Shown: positions 14,689 to 24,259, counted from the first letter of the stretch. The stretch: DNA of 64,000 nt from Christiangramia flava JLT2011 (GCF_001951155.1 NZ_CP016359.1:885001-949000); one strand, 5' to 3'. Notes: generated from the sequence alone by a model not told the origin. Program-made: numbers and translations.

Positions 14689-16017
14689 TTATTTCATCCC
14701 CTTCATCATTTGCATCATTTTACGGCCACCGCCACCCTGCATCATTTTCATCATTTTCCCCATCTGGTTGAACTGTTTCAGCAGCTGGTTCACTTCCTGC
14801 ACAGAGGTTCCCGAACCTTTTGCGATTCGTTTCTTTCTGGTGGAATTGATGATCTTCGGCTCACTTCTTTCTGCTGGGGTCATGGAATGGATGATAGCTT
14901 CAATACCTTTGAAAGCATCATCATCAATATCCACATCTTTCAACATTTTCCCGGCTCCGGGAATCATTCCTAAAAGATCTTTCATAGATCCCATTTTCTT
15001 GATCTGCTGAAGCTGATTCAGGAAATCATCAAAACCGAATTTATTTTTCGCGATCTTCTTCTGAAGTTTTCGCGCTTCTTCCTCGTCATATTGTTCCTGG
15101 GCACGTTCCACCAGGGAGACCACATCCCCCATCCCAAGAATCCTGTCGGCCATACGCGAAGGATAGAACACATCCATCGCATCCATCTTTTCTCCTGTAC
15201 CGATGAATTTGATGGGCTTGTTTACGACCGATTTGATCGAGATCGCCGCACCACCGCGAGTATCACCATCCAGTTTGGTAAGGATCACCCCGTCAAAATT
15301 CAATCTTTCATTGAAAGTCTTTGCAGTATTCACGGCATCCTGACCAGTCATGGAATCGACTACAAAAAGTGTTTCCTGTGGATTGATGGCTCGCTTGATA
15401 TTTGATATTTCGGTCATCATCGCCTCATCAACAGCCAGACGACCGGCGGTATCGATGATTACTACATTATGACCGTTCTCTTTGGCATATTTGATCGCTG
15501 CTTCAGAAATAGCAACCGGATCCTGGTTTCCTTCATCTGAAAAAACTTCCACACCAACCTGCTCTCCAACTACATGAAGCTGGTTGATCGCCGCAGGACG
15601 ATATACATCACAGGCTACCAGCAATGGTTTTTTGGTTTTCTTACGTTTCAGGTAATTGGCCAGTTTTCCGGAGAAAGTAGTCTTACCACTACCCTGCAAA
15701 CCAGACATGAGGATCACCGAAGGTTCTCCCGACAGATTAATACCGGCCGCTTCGCCACCCATCAACTCGGTTAGCTCATCCTTGACCAGTTTGATCATTA
15801 ACTGTCCTGGCTTCAGCGTCTTTAATACATCCTGCCCCAGCGCTTTCTCTTTTACCGTACTGGTAAATTCTTTGGCGATCTTATAGTTCACATCGGCATC
15901 TACCAGCGCACGTCTCACCTCTTTCAGGCTTTCCGCAACGTTTATTTCGGTAATCTGGCCATGTCCTTTAAGAACGTGAAAGGCACTATCTAACTTATCG
16001 CTTAAATTATCAAACAT
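14689..16017 (-). CDS. ffh: Signal recognition particle protein Ffh
   Basis: Ffh is the SRP54 homologue that binds signal sequences and 4.5S RNA and targets membrane proteins to FtsY and SecY. The 442-residue product has the N domain (1-90), then the G domain with GLQGSGKTTFSGKLA (G1), DTAGRLAVDEAMM (G3) and TKLDGDTRGGAA (G4), and the methionine-rich M domain (about 300-442) ending in MMKMMQGGGGRKMMQMMKG. All motifs are normal. It has its own promoter and probably drives folD as well. Confidence 0.98.
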   Translation of the reverse strand: MFDNLSDKLDSAFHVLKGHGQITEINVAESLKEVRRALVDADVNYKIAKEFTSTVKEKALGQDVLKTLKPGQLMIKLVKDELTELMGGEAAGINLSGEPSVILMSGLQGSGKTTFSGKLANYLKRKKTKKPLLVACDVYRPAAINQLHVVGEQVGVEVFSDEGNQDPVAISEAAIKYAKENGHNVVIIDTAGRLAVDEAMMTEISNIKRAINPQETLFVVDSMTGQDAVNTAKTFNERLNFDGVILTKLDGDTRGGAAISIKSVVNKPIKFIGTGEKMDAMDVFYPSRMADRILGMGDVVSLVERAQEQYDEEEARKLQKKIAKNKFGFDDFLNQLQQIKKMGSMKDLLGMIPGAGKMLKDVDIDDDAFKGIEAIIHSMTPAERSEPKIINSTRKKRIAKGSGTSVQEVNQLLKQFNQMGKMMKMMQGGGGRKMMQMMKGMK

Positions 16018-16060
16018 ACTCTCCTGTGATTTTATAACATTCGCTGCAAACAGCGGATTG

Positions 16061-16090
16061 CAAATTTAATGATTTGATGCTGAAGCCAAA
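16061..16090 (-). promoter_or_regulatory. ffh promoter
   Basis: On the minus strand, TTTG (16090-16087), 18 bases, TAAATTTG (16068-16061). A small perfect hairpin, CGCTG-CAAA-CAGCG (16042-16055), lies in the predicted leader before the ATG. Confidence 0.6.
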
Positions 16091-16128
16091 AGTTTAAATT
16101 TTAAACTTCCGCAGCAAATTTTGTCTTA

Positions 16129-17907
16129 TTACATTCTCTCCGGAACATCAATTCCCAGTAACCTGAATCCAGATCTGATCACATACGCAACCAGATTGGA
16201 AAGCTGCACCCGGAAGATCTTATCCTCCTCCACTTCCGTTCCCAGAATTGGCACATTCTGATAAAAAGAATTGAAGGTTTTTACCAGCTCATATACATAA
16301 TTTGCCAGGAGCGCCGGCGAGTGATTTTCAGCCGCCAGGGCTATCGTTTCCGGATACAACTGCAACTGTTTCAGCAATTCTTTTTCTTTTTCGTGGAACT
16401 GGAAATCTTTGGAAAGATCGCCGGAATAATCAAAATCAGCCTTTCTTAAGATCGACTGGATTCTCGCATAGGTATACTGGATAAACGGCCCGGTATTCCC
16501 CTGAAAATCTACCGACTCTTCCGGATTGAAAAGAATGCGCTTTTTAGGATCCACCTTCAGGATATAATATTTCAAGGCTCCCAGCCCGATCATTCGGTAC
16601 AGTTCTTCTTTTTCCGCTTCGTTATAATCGTCCAGTTTTCCAAGTTCTTCGGAAATCGTTCTGGCGGTTTCGGTCATTTCCGCGATCAGATCATCAGCGT
16701 CGACGACCGTTCCTTCCCTGCTCTTCATTTTTCCGGAAGGAAGATCAACCATGCCATAGCTCAGGTGATACAGGGACTCAGCCCAGTCGTAACCCAGTTT
16801 TTTGAGGATGAGAAACAAGACTTTAAAATGGTAATCCTGTTCATTTCCTACGGTATAGACCATCTGGTTGATATTGAAATCCGCAAAACGCTGGATCGCA
16901 GTCCCGATATCCTGAGTCATATAGACCGCAGTTCCGTCACTTCGCAAAACGATCTTTTCATCCAGCCCTTCATCACTTAGATCGATCCACACACTACCGT
17001 CTGGCTTCTGATAAAAAACACCCTCTTCCAATCCCTTTAAAACCTCATCCTTGCCAAGCAAATAGGTCTTACTTTCGTAGTAATTCTTATCAAAATCAAC
17101 ACCCAGAGCCTGGTAAGTCTTATCGAAACCAGCGTACACCCAGCTGTTCATCATTTCCCAAAGCTTTACGATTTCGGGATCATTGGCTTCCCACTTCAGC
17201 AGCATATTTTTTGCCTCGACAAAGATCGGCGCTTCGGCCTTTGCTTCATCTTCACTTTTACCTTCTTCCTGTAACTGCGCGATTTCCTTTTTGTATTCCT
17301 GGTCAAATTTCACGTAATAATTCCCAACCAGCTTGTCGCCTTTTAACCCGGTAGACTCTGGAGTTTCTCCGTTTCCGAATTTTTTCCAGGCTACCATCGA
17401 CTTACAAATATGAATCCCGCGGTCATTGATCACCTGCACTTTATACACCTCGTTACCGGCGGCTTTCAGAATTTCAGAAACCGAAAATCCCAACAGGTTA
17501 TTCCTGATGTGCCCAAGATGCAAAGGTTTATTGGTGTTCGGTGAAGAATACTCGACCATGATCCCGCTGGCATCGCTTTGTGGCAGGAGAATCCCATAAT
17601 CTTCGCGGGCTCTTACATCATTGAAAAAGTTTGCGTAGAACTGGTCGTTAATCACGATATTGAGAAAGCCTTTCACCACATTGAAACCGGCTACCTCTTC
17701 CACTTCGTTCGCCAGGTAATTCCCGATATTTTCGGCCAGTTGAGCCGGGTTGGTCTTTACCTGCTTCAGCATGGGAAAAACTACCAGTGTAATATCACCC
17801 TCAAAATCTTTACGGGTTGGCTGAAATTCGATGTTTTCAGGTGTTACCTCGTAATGTTTCTGAACAGCTTCCTGTACTTTGGTCGCCAGAATCGCTTCAA
17901 TCTTCAT
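16129..17907 (-). CDS. argS: Arginyl-tRNA synthetase
   Basis: ArgS charges tRNA-Arg with arginine. The class I features are an N-terminal additional domain (1-110), the HIGH-type motif HLGHIRNN preceded by YSSPNTNKPL, the KMSKS-equivalent GKMKSREG, and a C-terminal DALR anticodon-binding domain. ATG 17907 (MKIEAILATKV) was chosen over an in-frame ATG at 17982 because AAGG lies just before it and the promoter element at 17936-17943 lies between the two. This gives 592 residues, the normal length. Confidence 0.97.
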   Translation of the reverse strand: MKIEAILATKVQEAVQKHYEVTPENIEFQPTRKDFEGDITLVVFPMLKQVKTNPAQLAENIGNYLANEVEEVAGFNVVKGFLNIVINDQFYANFFNDVRAREDYGILLPQSDASGIMVEYSSPNTNKPLHLGHIRNNLLGFSVSEILKAAGNEVYKVQVINDRGIHICKSMVAWKKFGNGETPESTGLKGDKLVGNYYVKFDQEYKKEIAQLQEEGKSEDEAKAEAPIFVEAKNMLLKWEANDPEIVKLWEMMNSWVYAGFDKTYQALGVDFDKNYYESKTYLLGKDEVLKGLEEGVFYQKPDGSVWIDLSDEGLDEKIVLRSDGTAVYMTQDIGTAIQRFADFNINQMVYTVGNEQDYHFKVLFLILKKLGYDWAESLYHLSYGMVDLPSGKMKSREGTVVDADDLIAEMTETARTISEELGKLDDYNEAEKEELYRMIGLGALKYYILKVDPKKRILFNPEESVDFQGNTGPFIQYTYARIQSILRKADFDYSGDLSKDFQFHEKEKELLKQLQLYPETIALAAENHSPALLANYVYELVKTFNSFYQNVPILGTEVEEDKIFRVQLSNLVAYVIRSGFRLLGIDVPERM

Positions 17908-17935
17908 TTCCTTGATTTTATTTGGAATGGAGGCG

Positions 17936-17943
17936 CAAAGATA
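17936..17943 (-). promoter_or_regulatory. -7 element of the argS promoter
   Basis: TATCTTTG on the minus strand, a full TAnnTTTG match. Transcription would start near 17929, which excludes the longer argS reading and leaves a leader of about 22 bases. Confidence 0.6.
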
Positions 17944-18006
17944 AAAAGAATTGAAGTTCCGAACGACTGTCTTCAGCTTCAATTCCTTATATTTAGGAAA
18001 AAAGAG

Positions 18007-18432
18007 ATGCTACTGAATATTTCCTACAATCGCCCGGAGATCAAAGCCAAGATCGAGAAAGCGGTTGGCAAGCCCTTTACACTTTTGGAACGGGTAAAAC
18101 TGAAGGGAACCGGCTCCCCAAAACTTTTTATAACCAGCACGAGTATTGACATCCATAACTTGCTGATTTTAGATAATAATCGGAATGTTTGTAATGTGGA
18201 AATGCGGAAAGATGGCATCATCGTGATGTTTCGATCCCTGCTGGAAACCTACGCCCTCGTGATTCCCTATTTTAAGCTGAATTTGTATAAAGGCAAAGCC
18301 GAAGAGTACAGCATTTATAAAGATCATCATTTTATCAAAGTGGAAGCTAACACGCCCGGGATTCATAAATTCTTCCGAAAGATCATCGATTATAAATCTG
18401 ACAATGCTCCTACGCAGATCGAAGATCTTTAA
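18007..18432 (+). CDS. Conserved hypothetical protein, divergent from argS
   Basis: A 141-residue protein that I do not recognise. It starts MLLNISYNRPEIKAKIEKAVG and has no signal peptide or long membrane segment. The middle (ITSTSIDIHNLLILDNN, VCNVEMRKDGIIVMFRS) alternates beta-like strands, and a basic C-terminal helix (GIHKFFRKIIDYKS) follows. ATG 18007 fits a TATATTTA -7-like element about 10 bases upstream. The same frame is open further left, but only as the antisense of argS. It stands alone, with no informative neighbours. Confidence 0.7.
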   Translation: MLLNISYNRPEIKAKIEKAVGKPFTLLERVKLKGTGSPKLFITSTSIDIHNLLILDNNRNVCNVEMRKDGIIVMFRSLLETYALVIPYFKLNLYKGKAEEYSIYKDHHFIKVEANTPGIHKFFRKIIDYKSDNAPTQIEDL

Positions 18433-18534
18433 ATTCCCTTCACATTGGACCTCAAATATTTGCTGCCTGCTAACCTAAACGTCATTTTGCCATAACCTGC
18501 ATACCGCACTTCTGATGGAAATTTGCGGCAAAAA

Positions 18535-19167
18535 ATGGAAATTTTCATCTACGTTTTTGCAGCTTTATTTTCGGTTATTAATCCGCTGGGAACGGTACCG
18601 GTCTTCGTGGGACTGACGCAGGAGGATTCTAAAAAGGAACGACAGAAAACAGCGCTGCTCACCGCAGTCAATATTTTCACAATTCTACTCATCAGTTTCT
18701 TCAGCGGAAAGTATATTTTGAACTTTTTCGGCATTAGCCTGAATTCGCTGAGAATTGCCGGCGGGCTTATCATTGCATCCTCAGGTTTCGCGCTCCTTAC
18801 GGGAACGTTCTCCAAACATAAGGGAATGGACAAACCCAAGGTGAAGGAAGATGTACACCAGCGAGAAGGCGTGTCGCTTACACCACTGGCGATCCCGATG
18901 CTGGCTGGCCCGGGCTCTATTTCATTTTTGATAGGATTATACCAGGAGCAGGTAAACTGGAGTGATAAGATGGTGGCAGTTTCGGCAATTTTCGCGGTCT
19001 GTCTGGCTACTTTCCTGGTGCTAAGAAGTTCGCATTATATTGCAGGAATGCTGGGTGCTTCAGGCATCAATGCCATCTCCCGAATCATCGGTTTCATTGT
19101 GATCGCGATCGGGGTGGAATATGTTTCGGTTTCCGTGATCAACCTGGCCGAAAACCTGTTGAAGTAA
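18535..19167 (+). CDS. MarC/YhgN-family membrane protein
   Basis: A 210-residue integral membrane protein with six predicted segments. It starts MEIFIYVFAALFSVINPLGT, the classic MarC N-terminus, and contains LTPLAIPMLAGPGSISFLIG and the final SRIIGFIVIAIGVEYV. The family was once linked to multiple antibiotic resistance, but that role was not upheld, and its function is unknown. ATG 18535 was preferred over an upstream TTG (18523). The convergent small membrane gene ends exactly next to it. Confidence 0.9.
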   Translation: MEIFIYVFAALFSVINPLGTVPVFVGLTQEDSKKERQKTALLTAVNIFTILLISFFSGKYILNFFGISLNSLRIAGGLIIASSGFALLTGTFSKHKGMDKPKVKEDVHQREGVSLTPLAIPMLAGPGSISFLIGLYQEQVNWSDKMVAVSAIFAVCLATFLVLRSSHYIAGMLGASGINAISRIIGFIVIAIGVEYVSVSVINLAENLLK

Positions 19168-19371
19168 TTACCTTCTTTTAAAGGCGAGTCCGCCAATAAG
19201 CGCCAGGATTCCGAAGCCAATCATCGCGTAACTCTGCGTATTATCTCCCTGCGCCTTAACCTTAAGCGGGCCGGCGTCCAGCGAAAATTCCGGCGTAATC
19301 AGCGTATATAAACCATAGGCTATAAGACCTACGCCTATGACCAACAGCACCACTTTTAGCACGTTATTCAT
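19168..19371 (-). CDS. Small two-pass membrane protein
   Basis: A 67-residue protein with two hydrophobic helices (about 5-26, VLKVVLLVIGVGLIAYGLYT, and 48-63, YAMIGFGILALIGGLAF), a short loop between them, and a basic end (KRR). No family is recognised. It could be a small envelope or stress protein. It is convergent with, and immediately adjacent to, the MarC-family gene with no terminator between them, and divergent from the SDR gene. Confidence 0.65.
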   Translation of the reverse strand: MNNVLKVVLLVIGVGLIAYGLYTLITPEFSLDAGPLKVKAQGDNTQSYAMIGFGILALIGGLAFKRR

Positions 19372-19441
19372 TCTATAAAGTTTTATTAATCGAAAGTGAA
19401 AGTAGTAATTTAATTTCTAATTTGAAGTTCAAATTCTTCAA

Positions 19442-20878
19442 ATGCGCATATTACTTACCGGGGCAAATGGCTACATAGGCATGAGACTGCTTCCTAAATT
19501 GCTGGACGACGGTCACGAAGTGATCTGCGCGGTTCGCAACAAAGTTCGATTTACCTCTAATGAAGAACTGATCGAAAAGGTGGAGATCGTGGAACTGGAT
19601 TTTTTAAAAGACACGGAAGCTCCCGAGAAAATCAGGAATATCGACGTTGCCTATTACCTCATCCATTCCATGTCTGCTTCCACTAAAGATTTTGACGAGA
19701 AAGAAGCCGAAGCAGCAAGGAATTTCAACCAGATGATGGAGCAAACTTCGGTTAACCAGGTGATTTATCTCAGCGGGATCGTGAATGAAAAAGAGCTTTC
19801 CAAACACCTGAAATCAAGGAAACAGGTAGAAGACATCCTGTATAAAGGCGATTTTAAACTCACCGTTCTGCGCGCCGCGATCATCGTGGGTTCGGGTTCT
19901 TCTTCCTTTGAGATCATTCGGGACCTTTGTGAAAAACTGCCGGCTATGGTAACACCCCGATGGGTCAAAACGCGTTGCCAGCCTATTGCCATCAGGAACA
20001 TTATCCAGTATCTTACCTGTGTTATAGGCCGGGAAGCCTGTTATAATGAATCTTTTGATGTGGGAGGGCCCGATATTCTCACCTATAAGGAAATGATGCA
20101 GATCTACGCCGATGTGCGAGGTCTAAAAATCTGGATCGTGGATGTACCGGTAATGTCTCCGCGGTTGAGTTCCTACTGGCTGTATTTCGTTACCTCTACG
20201 TCTTACCGGCTGGCTCAAAACCTGGTAGACAGTATGAAAGTGGAAGTGATCACCAAAGACACCCGCCTGCAGGAACTGCTCAATATTGAACCGATACATT
20301 ATCGTGAAGCCATCGAAATGGCATTTTATAAAATCGAACAAAATGAAGTGATCTCCAGCTGGAAGGATTCGCTGAGCAGCGGGCGTTTCCGTAAAGACCT
20401 CAACAAATATGTGCAATTACCCAAGTACGGTTGTTTGCATGACAAAAAAGAAGTGAAAATTGAAAATCCCGAGGAAGTGCTCAATCGCATCTGGGCAATT
20501 GGCGGATATAACGGTTGGTATTATGCCGATTTTCTCTGGAAGATTCGCGGATTCCTGGATAAAATGGTCGGCGGCGTAGGCCTAAGAAGAGGCCGCACAC
20601 ATCCCGACAAGATCAACGCCGGCGATTCATTGGATTTTTGGAGGGTCCTGCTGGCGGATCGCGAGGAAAGAAGACTGCTGTTGTTTGCTGAAATGAAAGT
20701 CCCGGGAGAAGCCTGGCTCGAATTTAAAATCGATGAGAAGAACATACTGCATCAAAACGCCACTTTTCGCCCCAAAGGAATTCTCGGGCGTTTATACTGG
20801 TATTCCATGTACCCGTTTCATTATTTTATTTTTGAAGGAATGATCAACACCATTGCGAAAGGCCACAAAAAAGAGTAG
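19442..20878 (+). CDS. SDR-type NAD(P)-binding protein with C-terminal DUF2867-like domain
   Basis: A 478-residue two-domain protein. Residues 1-290 are an atypical SDR/NmrA-like Rossmann domain starting ILLTGANGYIGMRLLPKLL (GxxGxxG nucleotide loop), with YLIHSMS and VIYLSGIV further on. Residues 325-478 resemble the DUF2867 region (WAIGGYNGWYYADFLWKIRG, GDSLDFWRVL) and end with YWYSMYPFHYFIFEGM. Such proteins are annotated as oxidoreductases or nucleoside-sugar epimerases, but their substrate is not known. The BCCT transporter gene starts 12 bases after the stop, so they may be cotranscribed. Confidence 0.85.
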   Translation: MRILLTGANGYIGMRLLPKLLDDGHEVICAVRNKVRFTSNEELIEKVEIVELDFLKDTEAPEKIRNIDVAYYLIHSMSASTKDFDEKEAEAARNFNQMMEQTSVNQVIYLSGIVNEKELSKHLKSRKQVEDILYKGDFKLTVLRAAIIVGSGSSSFEIIRDLCEKLPAMVTPRWVKTRCQPIAIRNIIQYLTCVIGREACYNESFDVGGPDILTYKEMMQIYADVRGLKIWIVDVPVMSPRLSSYWLYFVTSTSYRLAQNLVDSMKVEVITKDTRLQELLNIEPIHYREAIEMAFYKIEQNEVISSWKDSLSSGRFRKDLNKYVQLPKYGCLHDKKEVKIENPEEVLNRIWAIGGYNGWYYADFLWKIRGFLDKMVGGVGLRRGRTHPDKINAGDSLDFWRVLLADREERRLLLFAEMKVPGEAWLEFKIDEKNILHQNATFRPKGILGRLYWYSMYPFHYFIFEGMINTIAKGHKKE

Positions 20879-20890
20879 TTTTAAGAAAAC

Positions 20891-22387
20891 TTGAATTTGA
20901 GCGAGCGCTTGGCCGGGATATTCAGCAATAAAGTTTTCAGCATTTCTGCGTTAACGCTGCTGGTCTGTTCAATTGGCATCTTTCTCTTTCCAGAAAATTT
21001 TTACCAGGCTATTGAAACCAGCTCCCTGTGGGTTCGAAATTACTTCGGAAGTTTTTACTTGTGGCTGGGCTTCGTTTGTGTTATCGGAACGCTGGCACTC
21101 GGTTTTTCCCCTTTCGGAAGCATCAGGCTGGGATCGGCTCCGCCAGAATTTAACAGGCTTACCTGGATCGCGATGCTGTACAGCGCCGGGATGGGCGCTG
21201 GCATTTTGCTACGGGCGGTCCAGGAACCGGTGTTTATGTTTCTGCACCAACCACTGGAAACCGGAACTTCAGCCGAAATCATGGCCCTGGAATACACCTT
21301 TTACCAATGGGGTTTTACCGCATGGGCTTTCTATGGCATTTTCGCCCTGATCATCGCCTATTCTCTTTTCGTCACTAAAAAAGATATTCGGCTCAGTAGT
21401 TTATTCGGAAAAAAAAGCAGCACAGGACGACTTCCGAAACTGATCGATATTTTAACCATTATCACCACCATTACTGGTCTGGTTGCCGCCGTTGGCCTGG
21501 GAACCACCCAAATTGAAGGAGGAATTAGTCATTTGATACAGAAACCACCAGGTTCTCTCGGGCTAAATATGGCATTAGTACTGGTGATTTGCAGCCTGGC
21601 TTTCGTATCTGCCTGGTACGGCATTCATAAAGGAATTAGCCTGATCTCGAACTGGAATATTTATATTACCACTGCGCTGCTGCTTTTTATTTTTTTGTTC
21701 AGCGATATTGCGGGGATTTTTGAGAGCTTTTCCAATTCTTTTTACCATTACCTCATCGATTTCGTACCGATGAGCCTCGCTTTTGACAAATATGATCCCG
21801 GAAAGCCATTTTTAACCGAATGGACTTATTATTACTGGGCTTTTTGGCTAGCCTGGGCTCCATTTACCGGAGTATTCATCGCCAGGATCTCTAAAGGCAG
21901 GACCATCCGGGAACTCATCATCGGGGTGTTGCTCATTCCGTCAATAGGCAGTTTTTTCTGGTTCAGTGTCTTTGGAGATGCCGCTTTTGAGATCGTCAAA
22001 AACTCTTCTAGCTATCAGGATGACTTTGGAAATGTATTTACTTCTATTTTCCTGTTTTTGGAAAATTATCCATTCCCGCTTTTCAGCAGTCTCGTTGTAA
22101 TCCTGTTGCTAATCAGCTTCCTGGTAACTTCTGTAGATTCGGCCATTTATGTTTTAAGCATGTTCACCGATAAAGGAAAAACCGAACCTTCTAAAAAATA
22201 CCGTTTTGCCTGGGCCGCGGTTATTTTCATATTCTGCGAGGCAATTATACTCCTTGGCGCTGCGAGGCAGGACACAAATGTGCTCACCGCGATGCAGAAA
22301 CTACTGATCATCACGTCCCTGCCATTCGCTTTTTTCACGATCCTTATCAGCATCCTTTTTATCAGGAAATTGAAAAGACAGGTTTAG
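20891..22387 (+). CDS. BCCT-family transporter (betaine/choline/carnitine type)
   Basis: A 498-residue transporter with about 12 membrane segments. Diagnostic parts are YSAGMGAGILLRAVQEP (glycine-rich stretch in segment 3) and the BCCT signature YYWAFWLAWAPFTGVFIARI followed by SKGRTIRE. These carriers take up quaternary-amine osmoprotectants with Na+ or H+; the substrate here is not certain. The start must be TTG (20891 or 20897): an in-frame TAA lies at 20882, and the next ATG would remove the first membrane segments. It is convergent with ctlX, 16 bases apart. Confidence 0.9.
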   Translation: MNLSERLAGIFSNKVFSISALTLLVCSIGIFLFPENFYQAIETSSLWVRNYFGSFYLWLGFVCVIGTLALGFSPFGSIRLGSAPPEFNRLTWIAMLYSAGMGAGILLRAVQEPVFMFLHQPLETGTSAEIMALEYTFYQWGFTAWAFYGIFALIIAYSLFVTKKDIRLSSLFGKKSSTGRLPKLIDILTIITTITGLVAAVGLGTTQIEGGISHLIQKPPGSLGLNMALVLVICSLAFVSAWYGIHKGISLISNWNIYITTALLLFIFLFSDIAGIFESFSNSFYHYLIDFVPMSLAFDKYDPGKPFLTEWTYYYWAFWLAWAPFTGVFIARISKGRTIRELIIGVLLIPSIGSFFWFSVFGDAAFEIVKNSSSYQDDFGNVFTSIFLFLENYPFPLFSSLVVILLLISFLVTSVDSAIYVLSMFTDKGKTEPSKKYRFAWAAVIFIFCEAIILLGAARQDTNVLTAMQKLLIITSLPFAFFTILISILFIRKLKRQV

Positions 22388-22403
22388 GTTTAATTGCATT
22401 CGT

Positions 22404-23330
22404 TCAGGCTTTCGGAAGAAAGACTTCTGCCATCATACAACGGGCACTTCCGCCGCCACAAATTTCAATGGTCGGCAGATCGGCACTTAGAATTTCACAG
22501 TGCTTTTCAATTTTGGCAACCTGATCTGGATTGAGGCTTTTACGAGCTCGTTCGCTCATGACCAGGTATTTTTTATCACCCTGAACCTGGAGCATATTCC
22601 CGGCAAATTCGTGCATTTGCGCCTCAGAAATTGCGATGATCTCCTTGCCGTCTTCCTTTAAATGCTTCAAAAGGTTTTTTCGCTCTTTCTTATCGTCGAT
22701 CGTATCCAGGCAAACCACTGCAAATTCTTCAGCCACACACATCATGACATTCGTGTGATAAATGGGAAGACGCTTACCATTTACGGTTTGAAACGCATTA
22801 AAGATCACCGGAGTAAATTCGAAATCTTCACAGAATTCGATCATCAGGTCTTCATCGGCTCGTGGTGACAACGCGCAATAAGCTTTCTGATTTACACGAT
22901 CCAGGATCAGGCTACCGGTACCTTCCAGGAAAACATCATCTTCCTCGGCACTGGTATAATCAATTACCTCCTTGATCTCAAAACCGGCTTCCTCGAGTTT
23001 TGCAAAGTATTCCAGGCGACGTTCCTTTCTCCTGTTTTCAGCAAACATGGGATATAAGGCGATTTTCCCGGTTTCGTGGAAAGAAACCCAGTTATTTGGA
23101 AAAATAGAATCGGGCGTGTTATCCTCGATCACATCATCAACCGTAATAACATTGACGCCGACTGATCTGAGCTTTTCCACAAAACGGTCAAACTCTTTCT
23201 GAGCTTCGGCATTTGCGTCAAGATCGGTCAGTTTTTTTTGAAAATAATTATTGACCGCGGTCTCTTCATTCATTCTGAACGCCACTGGTCTTACCATCAA
23301 AATGGTATCTGTAATCTGCTTCGTTCTCAT
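22404..23330 (-). CDS. ctlX: Citrulline hydrolase-like protein CtlX (guanidino-modifying superfamily)
   Basis: A 308-residue pentein-fold enzyme. Active-site features are FPNNWVS (77-83), EGTGS (136-140), His192 in YHTNVMM, and nucleophile Cys298 in GGGSARCMM. The closest family I can name is CtlX, described in Francisella as a citrulline utilisation hydrolase that gives ornithine without carbamoyl phosphate. The ADI-like gene upstream ends one base before this start, so both proteins are probably made together. The exact substrate is inferred. Confidence 0.85.
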   Translation of the reverse strand: MRTKQITDTILMVRPVAFRMNEETAVNNYFQKKLTDLDANAEAQKEFDRFVEKLRSVGVNVITVDDVIEDNTPDSIFPNNWVSFHETGKIALYPMFAENRRKERRLEYFAKLEEAGFEIKEVIDYTSAEEDDVFLEGTGSLILDRVNQKAYCALSPRADEDLMIEFCEDFEFTPVIFNAFQTVNGKRLPIYHTNVMMCVAEEFAVVCLDTIDDKKERKNLLKHLKEDGKEIIAISEAQMHEFAGNMLQVQGDKKYLVMSERARKSLNPDQVAKIEKHCEILSADLPTIEICGGGSARCMMAEVFLPKA

Positions 23331-23331
23331 A

Positions 23332-24243
23332 CTAATCTCTGATTAATGGTAAAGTGGAACATCTCAATAAGCCTTCCTGCTTGGAAATTTCTGCATAAGG
23401 TACTTCTTCAACCGTCATTACCTGATCTCGCAGCCAGCTATTCAGCCTGGTAAAATTCTTTTCTGAAATCACTACATCTTCAGAAATGGAGAAAATATTA
23501 GAATTCATGTGATACATCTCGTCCCGTGTGATCTCGTAAATATGCTCTTTTCCGAAGAAATCAATGAGCCAGTTCAGTTCTTCTTCGATCAAGAAACCTT
23601 CTTTATAGATAATGGCCTTGTTTTTCCCAACTGGCTGAAAACAACAGTCCAGGTGCAGCGCATTATCCCGGGCAATGCTGTTCGATTTTTTCAAACTGAA
23701 GCTTTTCACTGTTTTATTCGGAAAAATTTCTTTCAGGGCTTCCACCGCCTGAATGTTGGTGCGGGCCGTAATAAAGTCTTTATAATCCTTGCCTTTATAG
23801 GTTCCAACGAAAATATAATCACCCATAGGCATCACATCTCCTCCTTCGATATGCGCTTCTTCCGGAAGCCTGATGATCTTCTCGGGATCTATTTGCCGAA
23901 TCACGTGATCAATCGCTTCAATTTCCTGGTCACGATCTGGAAGAATATTTGATTTCACCAGTTTGTCATCGATCACAAATGCGATGTCACGTGTAAAGAT
24001 CTGGTTATAATTTTCGATGATCTTCGGCCTGAAAACCTGTACTTCATATTTCTCCAAAACTGCCGCGACCGATTCTATTTCGTTGACCATATCTTCTTCC
24101 GCAGGATAGGTTCCCGCCTGAATATGTTCTTTTGACTTCGGGTCATAAGCTTCCTCTAGGGTTGGAATGGGGCCGTTACTTTTCGCGGTTCCCAAAACCA
24201 CCGCACGCAGACGCGAAGTTTCGTTGGTAATATGAAGGTTCAT
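23332..24243 (-). CDS. Arginine deiminase/DDAH-like guanidino hydrolase
   Basis: A 303-residue pentein-fold protein. It has TRD at 84-86, EGGD at 133-136, His197 and Asp199 in ALHLDCCF, and nucleophile Cys295 in LLRCSTLPL, the Cys-His-Glu/Asp set of arginine deiminases, dimethylarginine hydrolases and amidinotransferases. The arrangement favours hydrolysis of a free guanidinium compound such as arginine to citrulline. It is paired with ctlX directly downstream, which would use citrulline. DDAH or amidinotransferase activity remains possible. Confidence 0.82.
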   Translation of the reverse strand: MNLHITNETSRLRAVVLGTAKSNGPIPTLEEAYDPKSKEHIQAGTYPAEEDMVNEIESVAAVLEKYEVQVFRPKIIENYNQIFTRDIAFVIDDKLVKSNILPDRDQEIEAIDHVIRQIDPEKIIRLPEEAHIEGGDVMPMGDYIFVGTYKGKDYKDFITARTNIQAVEALKEIFPNKTVKSFSLKKSNSIARDNALHLDCCFQPVGKNKAIIYKEGFLIEEELNWLIDFFGKEHIYEITRDEMYHMNSNIFSISEDVVISEKNFTRLNSWLRDQVMTVEEVPYAEISKQEGLLRCSTLPLIRD

Positions 24244-24259
24244 TTTGTTCTGTTTTGGG

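Noticed and set aside
17908..17982. Longer argS start
   Set aside because: The promoter -7 element at 17936-17943 lies inside it, and the added residues do not resemble the family N-terminus.
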